Shown piece by piece: positions 38,606 through 42,363 of a DNA stretch of 42,363 nucleotides (the stretch's first letter is position 1; each line of letters begins with the position of its first letter). The notes beneath the pieces were generated by a model. It searched no databases and was not told the origin of the DNA. It saw nothing but the letters and a program-made list of their open reading frames with translations. The position numbers were made by a program, and so were the translations under genes. This DNA is from a virus, in the IMG/VR virus record IMGVR_UViG_3300013286_000021, positions 1 through 42,363 of that record; one strand, 5' to 3'.

Positions 38606-38725
38606 CGCTAGGGGAGGCTAGGGGATATGGGCAGCGTAGGTCAAAAAGCAAGCCGTGTCAATGGGTTTGAAGTTACTGATATTAAATTTCTGGATACCCT
38701 TCCTTTTATTTCTTATAGAAGCAGC

Positions 38726-38815
38726 TAGGGGTGGCACATTGTGAGTAACATTTGTGTGTCACTTTTTCCGGCCCCCAATTGACACACAAATATGACACAC
38801 AGTGTGCCACCCCTA
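38726..38815. repeat. Nested inverted repeat
   Basis: The outer arms TAGGGGTGGCACA (38726-38738) and TGTGCCACCCCTA (38803-38815) match over 13 bp. The inner arms ATTTGTGTGTCA (38750-38761) and TGACACACAAAT (38780-38791) match over 12 bp. A further direct TGACACACA starts at 38793. All matches are perfect. Confidence 0.9.
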
Positions 38816-38969
38816 ACCGCTACATGGGAAAACAAAACGACCCCAATCCATCAATACACTATAGGTCACAAAAAAATCCAGTCCCTGACAGCGTTTTGCG
38901 GCACTAGCCAGTACAAGACCCCTGCACCCCTAACGATTTTGGCCGTTTTTCAGGGGAGTTAGGGGAGTT

Positions 38970-38985
38970 ATTTGTGTGTCAATTG
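38970..38985 (+). repeat. Third copy of the 12-bp element
   Basis: ATTTGTGTGTCAATTG repeats the reverse complement of 38776-38791 over 16 bases and is preceded by GGGGAGTTAGGGGAGTT, related to the outer arms. It lies about 180 bases after the nested repeat. Confidence 0.8.
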
Positions 38986-38991
38986 CCCCTT

Positions 38992-39234
38992 TCAGCCCTC
39001 TTCTCCCCCGTTTTCGCCCTTGGTTTTGGCGGTTTTGGCTGTTCCGGGTTTCAGTGCCATCTGGTCAAACGTCTCCGCGTACCCGGTTGCACAGTGGTGT
39101 ACGTCCGTCAGCCGGCAGATCGCCTGGCTTGGTGTGCAGATCCGATAGGTCAAATGCCCACCACCATCTACATATTGTTCTATTGTTGTCCCATTCTTCA
39201 AAGTAGAGATCAGTTCCACAGCGGTTGTAATCAT
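38992..39234 (-). CDS. Putative small protein, minus strand
   Basis: A frame of 80 residues from ATG 39234: ITTAVELISTLKNGTTIEQY, VDGGGHLTYRICTPSQAICR and a Lys/Gly/Glu-rich disordered end. The sequence reads more like a protein than the plus-strand ORF it overlaps. It is divergent from the gene at 39275, with a 40-base gap holding a minus-strand TATAAT (39248-39253). No family recognised. Confidence 0.4.
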   Translation of the reverse strand: MITTAVELISTLKNGTTIEQYVDGGGHLTYRICTPSQAICRLTDVHHCATGYAETFDQMALKPGTAKTAKTKGENGGEEG

Positions 39235-39274
39235 TGCCGGTGATACAATTATAGGAAAAGGTAGAGTTAAAATC

Positions 39275-40510
39275 GTGCCACTTCCTGGTTTGCAAATAGC
39301 AAGATCCCCATTTGGTCCGCTTAGCCAATACACCCTTCAAACTGGAACAGGTGCTCCGGGAATGGCTCCTGCAGGTGCTTTAGTTCGTTATAATCCCGGT
39401 GCTTTAGTTCGTTATAATCCCGGTGCTTTAGTTCGTTATACTGGGGGAACTTTGAGTGCAGGAGCACCCTCATCCGCAATTATTCCAGGGGCTGCTGGAA
39501 TGGCTAAAAATCCTTTATTAGCCTTGCTTGGCCAAGCAGCGGGGCCTGCATCGCTGGCTTACGAAACACCCGGTTCAAGTCCTGGTGGGGGTATGACGCA
39601 AAATGAATTTAAACAATATGCCGCAGAAAATCGATTTCGTACACCGGCTTTAATTGCTCCGACAGATACAGGGCGCGGTTTAGCCAATCTCCCATCTAAT
39701 TACAAAGCACAAGAGGCAGCAGCAACCGCGCAGGCTAATCAATTCCAGAAATCTTATGGGGCAGGTTGGCAACAATTACTGGGTTTACCAGCAAACTACC
39801 AACCCGGAGCCGCAGCAGCGCCCTCTCGTGGCCAAGCCCCCGCTGCAGGTGCCGGCCCCAATGGACCCAACCCCAACGCCCTAATCCAAGGTCAAGACGG
39901 CATCGGTGAAGAGTACCGTCAACGCATGAACGCCTACAACAACCAAGCAATCCTTGCCCGTCAAGCCCTTCAAGGCTACGATCCGTCCAAAGGCCCCCTC
40001 CCCGGTGCCGCACAGGAAGCCCAAGACCAAGGCATGGAGATCTGGAGGGGCCTCTACGGCGGCACAAAAATGGGGCAACCTGGCGGTGCTGTTGGTACGT
40101 TCAACCCCCTGATGCAGGCCCGTGGTGACGTACCGTCAATGGAGGAGCTATGGAAGGGTATCGGTGGCGGAGCACCCACCACTGGCCCTAGCAACGATGC
40201 GATCAAGGCTGCAATGGCAAAAGGTGCAGCACCCGGCGGTTTCTATCCTGCTTCAGCTGGTCCCGTACCAACTGCAACATCTGGTTTTGATACAAGCTTT
40301 GATCCTGCAGCAGAAGCACAAGCTCAACAGTTTCGTACCGCATCACAAGCCGGGGTGGGAACAGAAGCATCTACTGCATTGCAGCGGGCCGGGGATTTTG
40401 TACAAAATTACAAACTAGGTGCCTTAAACCCCAATAATTACAGCCTACCTTCTGCAGATTATCTTAAGAATTTCGACTGGAACGCTGACTACAGCTCAGT
40501 CTTCAAATAA
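39275..40510 (+). CDS. Gly/Ala/Pro-rich virion-type protein
   Basis: This protein of 411 residues starts at GTG (39275); an ATG at 39362 is an alternative. It has a low-complexity N-terminus with three GALVRYNP repeats (8 residues each) near residues 34-56, a mid-part with Asn/Gln/Ala helices (EEYRQRMNAYNNQAILARQA) and a C-terminal ordered end (QRAGDFVQNYKLGALNPNNY, DYLKNFDWNADYSSVFK). Composition and place just before other Pro/Gly-rich proteins and a fibre suggest a virion or internal protein. The codon use in 39830-40240 is more C-rich than the rest, perhaps a mosaic. Family not recognised. Confidence 0.6.
   Translation: MPLPGLQIARSPFGPLSQYTLQTGTGAPGMAPAGALVRYNPGALVRYNPGALVRYTGGTLSAGAPSSAIIPGAAGMAKNPLLALLGQAAGPASLAYETPGSSPGGGMTQNEFKQYAAENRFRTPALIAPTDTGRGLANLPSNYKAQEAAATAQANQFQKSYGAGWQQLLGLPANYQPGAAAAPSRGQAPAAGAGPNGPNPNALIQGQDGIGEEYRQRMNAYNNQAILARQALQGYDPSKGPLPGAAQEAQDQGMEIWRGLYGGTKMGQPGGAVGTFNPLMQARGDVPSMEELWKGIGGGAPTTGPSNDAIKAAMAKGAAPGGFYPASAGPVPTATSGFDTSFDPAAEAQAQQFRTASQAGVGTEASTALQRAGDFVQNYKLGALNPNNYSLPSADYLKNFDWNADYSSVFK
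39374..39440 (+). repeat. 24-nt tandem repeat (GALVRYNP)
   Basis: Two full and one partial (19-nt) copy of GGTGCTTTAGTTCGTTATAA plus TCCC, encoding GALVRYNP. The copies are identical, so the expansion is recent. Confidence 0.9.
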
Positions 40511-40540
40511 TTTAATCATTTCTTAACCTGCGCACGTAAC

Positions 40541-41011
40541 ATGACCTCCTACTACGCTGAACAATTTGCCGGAGACAATTACTTTGGGCAATCCGGGACC
40601 AGTATCCCCTCCTTTGGTGTTCAAGGCGGCTACACAGGTGGTTCTAGTACAGATGTACCACCGTACTTTGGCGGTTATGTTGCCAACGCACCAGCACCTG
40701 GCACAGGATCAAGCCCATACCAACTATTTGACCAAGATCTGATTGAAAAAATGTCAAAACCCGGACAATTACCAACCCCCGGCGCCAAAGAATTTCTTCG
40801 TGGTGTCCTCGATAGGTTAAAGTCTAACTCAGGGCCACAAGCCGCCAATTTTATGGGTGCCTCCGGTAGTGCAATCCCAGGTGCCGCACAACCCACCCGC
40901 CAACCTATTCTTCCTGGTGAGCAACAAAACTTAATTCAAAGTGTTTATGGTCAGCCAGCCACTCAACAACGCTATATTCAACCAGGGATTTTGCAACTGC
41001 CCCCCGCCTAA
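40541..41011 (+). CDS. Gly/Pro/Gln-rich virion-type protein
   Basis: This protein of 156 residues is disordered and Gly/Pro/Gln-rich with aromatic starts (SYYAEQFAGDNYFGQSG). The middle has one helical patch (GAKEFLRGVLDRLKSN) and the end NLIQSVYGQPATQQRYIQPG. It follows the larger Gly/Ala protein by 30 bases. Possibly of the same appendage or head group. No family recognised. Confidence 0.55.
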   Translation: MTSYYAEQFAGDNYFGQSGTSIPSFGVQGGYTGGSSTDVPPYFGGYVANAPAPGTGSSPYQLFDQDLIEKMSKPGQLPTPGAKEFLRGVLDRLKSNSGPQAANFMGASGSAIPGAAQPTRQPILPGEQQNLIQSVYGQPATQQRYIQPGILQLPPA

Positions 41012-41013
41012 CC

Positions 41014-41196
41014 ATGCCGACCCATCTCATCCGCAGTTGGATCGCAGAACTTGCCAAGAAATTGCGTAATTCTGACGCTTACTCCGATTGGGATTTTGGC
41101 ATGGAACCCATTCCTGGCGATAAAACATGGTCAAAATGCGACCAACAATGTAAAGCTTGCGATTGTAGAATAAAGAAATCAGAAGATAACGAGTAG
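41014..41196 (+). CDS. Small Cys-containing protein
   Basis: This protein of 60 residues starts two bases after the preceding stop. It has a helix with SWIAELAKKLRNSDAYSDWD and a C-terminal Cys cluster (KCDQQCKACDC), which could bind zinc or form disulfides. A TARAATAAA motif lies inside its 3' end (41166-41175). Function unknown. Confidence 0.5.
   Translation: MPTHLIRSWIAELAKKLRNSDAYSDWDFGMEPIPGDKTWSKCDQQCKACDCRIKKSEDNE
41166..41175 (+). promoter_or_regulatory. TARAATAAA motif, possible late promoter
   Basis: TAGAATAAAG lies 27 nt before the fibre start at 41202, inside the coding end of the small upstream gene. Confidence 0.3.
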
Positions 41197-41201
41197 CAGC
41201 A

Positions 41202-42363
41202 GTGTCGCAAACAAAGGCCCAACTTCTTGATGGTAGTGTAGTTTCCGTTTCATTCGGTGCGGGTAGTGCAGCAGCACCTAGCATTAACTACTCTGCAGAT
41301 AGCACAACCGGTATCTATTTTCCGGGTTCGGGGCAAATAGCCATCTCAACTAATGGCACGGGGCGGTTGTTTGTTGACTCCAGTGGTCGGGTAGGCATAG
41401 GAGTTTCAGGGCCTAGCTACTTGTTGGATCTTGACGGCACAACTTCCGCTTCAGTTCTACAGCTTAATTCCAATAACGCTACTTATGGCGTCAGTGCCAA
41501 CTTCAAGTACAACGGTTCCGTTATTGGCGGAATGGGATCAGCCAAAGGAATTGACAGTACGCTCGCTCTTACTGATCTAGGTATCAATGGCGTAGCAAAC
41601 ATCGACTTGTGTACTAACTACACCAAACGCGCCCGCATCGACAGCTCCGGCAGGCTCTTAGTTGGCACGATTAGTAACTCTGGCGCCAACCTCCTGCAAG
41701 TGAATAGTGATGCTTTAGTAAATGGACTAACCGTAGGACGTGGCGCTAGTGCAATCAGCTCCAATACAGCAGTAGGCAACGGGGCATTAAATTCCAACAC
41801 CACTGGTTACAACAACACTGCTAATGGATACCAAGCCCTCTTCTCCAACACCACTGGCATCCAGAACACTGCTAATGGACTCGGTGCCCTCCCCAACAAC
41901 ACCACTGGCAGCTACAACACTGCTAATGGATACCAAGCCCTCAACGCCAACTCCACTGGCAGCTACAACACTGCTAATGGACAACAAGCCCTCTACTCCA
42001 ACACCACTGGCAGCAGCAACACTGGTATTGGATACCAAGCCCTCTTATTCAACACCACTGGCAGCTACAACACTGCTAATGGATACCAAGCCCTCTACTC
42101 CAACACCACTGGCAGCTACAACACTGGTATTGGACTCCAAGCCCTCTACTCCAACACCACTGGTGCCAACAACACTGCTAATGGATACTATGCCCTCTAC
42201 TCCAACACCACTGGCAACTACAACACTGCTAATGGACAACAAGCCCTCAACTCCAACACCACTGGCAGCTACAACACTGGTATTGGACTCCAAGCCCTCT
42301 ACTCCAACACCACTGGTGCCAACAACACTGCTAATGGAGTCGCTGCCCTCTTCTCCAACACCA
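41202..42363 (+). CDS. Tail fibre/spike with 17-residue repeats, 3'-truncated
   Basis: The frame starts at GTG 41202 and is open to the window end, so the C-terminus is missing. The N-terminal part has VSFGAGSAAAPSINYSADST, IYFPGSGQIAISTNGTGR, LFVDSSGRVGIGVSG and IDSSGRLLVGTISNSGANLL, modules shared with the fibre at 22877. From about residue 190 come at least 11 units of the 17-residue type NTTGSYNTANGYQALYS, with ANG or GIG and YQAL, LQAL or QQAL variants. Repeats of this kind occur in phage fibres and in the heads of trimeric autotransporters, and form left-handed beta-rolls. The product likely binds the host surface. Confidence 0.8.
   Translation, partial: MSQTKAQLLDGSVVSVSFGAGSAAAPSINYSADSTTGIYFPGSGQIAISTNGTGRLFVDSSGRVGIGVSGPSYLLDLDGTTSASVLQLNSNNATYGVSANFKYNGSVIGGMGSAKGIDSTLALTDLGINGVANIDLCTNYTKRARIDSSGRLLVGTISNSGANLLQVNSDALVNGLTVGRGASAISSNTAVGNGALNSNTTGYNNTANGYQALFSNTTGIQNTANGLGALPNNTTGSYNTANGYQALNANSTGSYNTANGQQALYSNTTGSSNTGIGYQALLFNTTGSYNTANGYQALYSNTTGSYNTGIGLQALYSNTTGANNTANGYYALYSNTTGNYNTANGQQALNSNTTGSYNTGIGLQALYSNTTGANNTANGVAALFSNT
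41338..41377 (+). repeat. 40-bp repeat shared with fibre at 22877
   Basis: Identical to 23427-23466, in frame in both genes. Confidence 0.85.
41780..42363 (+). repeat. 51-nt tandem repeat of fibre
   Basis: At least 11 units of about 51 nt (17 codons) with core AACACCACTGGCAGCTACAA and variable ANG or GIG bases. Some units are almost identical, so unit gain, loss or exchange is likely. The repeat also creates long antisense open frames, which are not genes. Confidence 0.9.

Larger units (their letters stand above)
38606..38991. other. Noncoding repeat-rich stretch
   Basis: I find no convincing gene in these 386 bases. They hold a nested inverted repeat (38726-38815), three TGACACACAAAT-type elements in both orientations, and repeated AGGGG/CCCCT tracts. 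It separates two minus-strand genes and could be an origin, regulator site or packaging site; no single role is proven. Confidence 0.6.

Noticed and set aside
38606-39000. CRISPR array at the repeated elements
   Set aside because: Copies are in both orientations with unequal spacing and no uniform spacers.
38974-39243. Plus-strand 89-codon frame opposite the small minus gene
   Set aside because: Cys/Phe-rich random look and no ribosome site; the opposite frame is more protein-like.
41787-42293. Antisense open frames with VVAASGVGVEGL repeats
   Set aside because: They are the reverse reading of the 51-nt fibre repeat and follow its period exactly; no start or family supports them.

Overview
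The window is part of a tailed double-stranded DNA phage (Caudoviricetes), almost certainly a cyanophage. The virion block has the classical order: small terminase candidate, large terminase, portal, scaffold, major capsid protein, connector-like proteins and a long run of tail-fibre genes. A cyanobacterial host is suggested by an NblA-like phycobilisome-degradation protein (31835-32056) and by several small proteins, a P4H-type 2-oxoglutarate oxygenase and a degenerate GH24 lysozyme of kinds I associate with cyanophages. I see no rRNA, tRNA, CRISPR array, integrase or host gene. No tape-measure, sheath or tail-tube gene is recognisable, so a podovirus-like or unusual tail is possible but unproven.

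Layout. 1-5100: an 11-residue-repeat protein, a TerS candidate, TerL (1228-4836) interrupted by two inteins, and a small AbrB-like protein. 5100-9000: portal, scaffold (its start lies 572 nt inside the portal frame), a strong terminator and two low-complexity virion proteins. 9000-13900: major capsid protein, a second abundant-type virion protein, an HhH protein, a connector candidate, a lytic transglycosylase and small proteins. 14100-23700: tail and fibre cluster, including a Mtd-N-like protein, a fibre with the NRLINGAMQIAQRG motif and a tail-assembly chaperone. 23670-27300: free-standing HNH genes, a C39-like peptidase between two coiled-coil proteins, and a Dps/ferritin-like protein. 27300-33800: another large fibre, the oxygenase, NblA-like protein and lysozyme. 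33000-39234: mostly minus-strand accessory genes (methyltransferase-like, Phd-like, two HNH-like) ending in a 386-nt repeat-rich noncoding stretch. 39275-42363: virion-type proteins and a fibre of 17-residue repeats running off the end.

The most unusual item is intein 2 of TerL. Its splicing blocks are in the terminase frame, but a complete zinc-finger/HNH endonuclease lies in the +1 frame between them, where the terminase frame itself reads as featureless linker. Intein 1 sits in the Walker A loop, carries LAGLIDADG motifs in frame and looks like a class 3 (WCT-type) intein; intein 2 sits at Walker B. Together the window carries six recognisable endonuclease domains of homing type. Other notable items are the portal/scaffold overprinting, the phage Dps with an intact ferroxidase set, a nested inverted-repeat region at 38.7-39.0 kb, and a recurrent TARAATAAA motif upstream of several late-type genes that may be a phage promoter.

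All calls come from reading the sequence and remembered family motifs; no database search was run.
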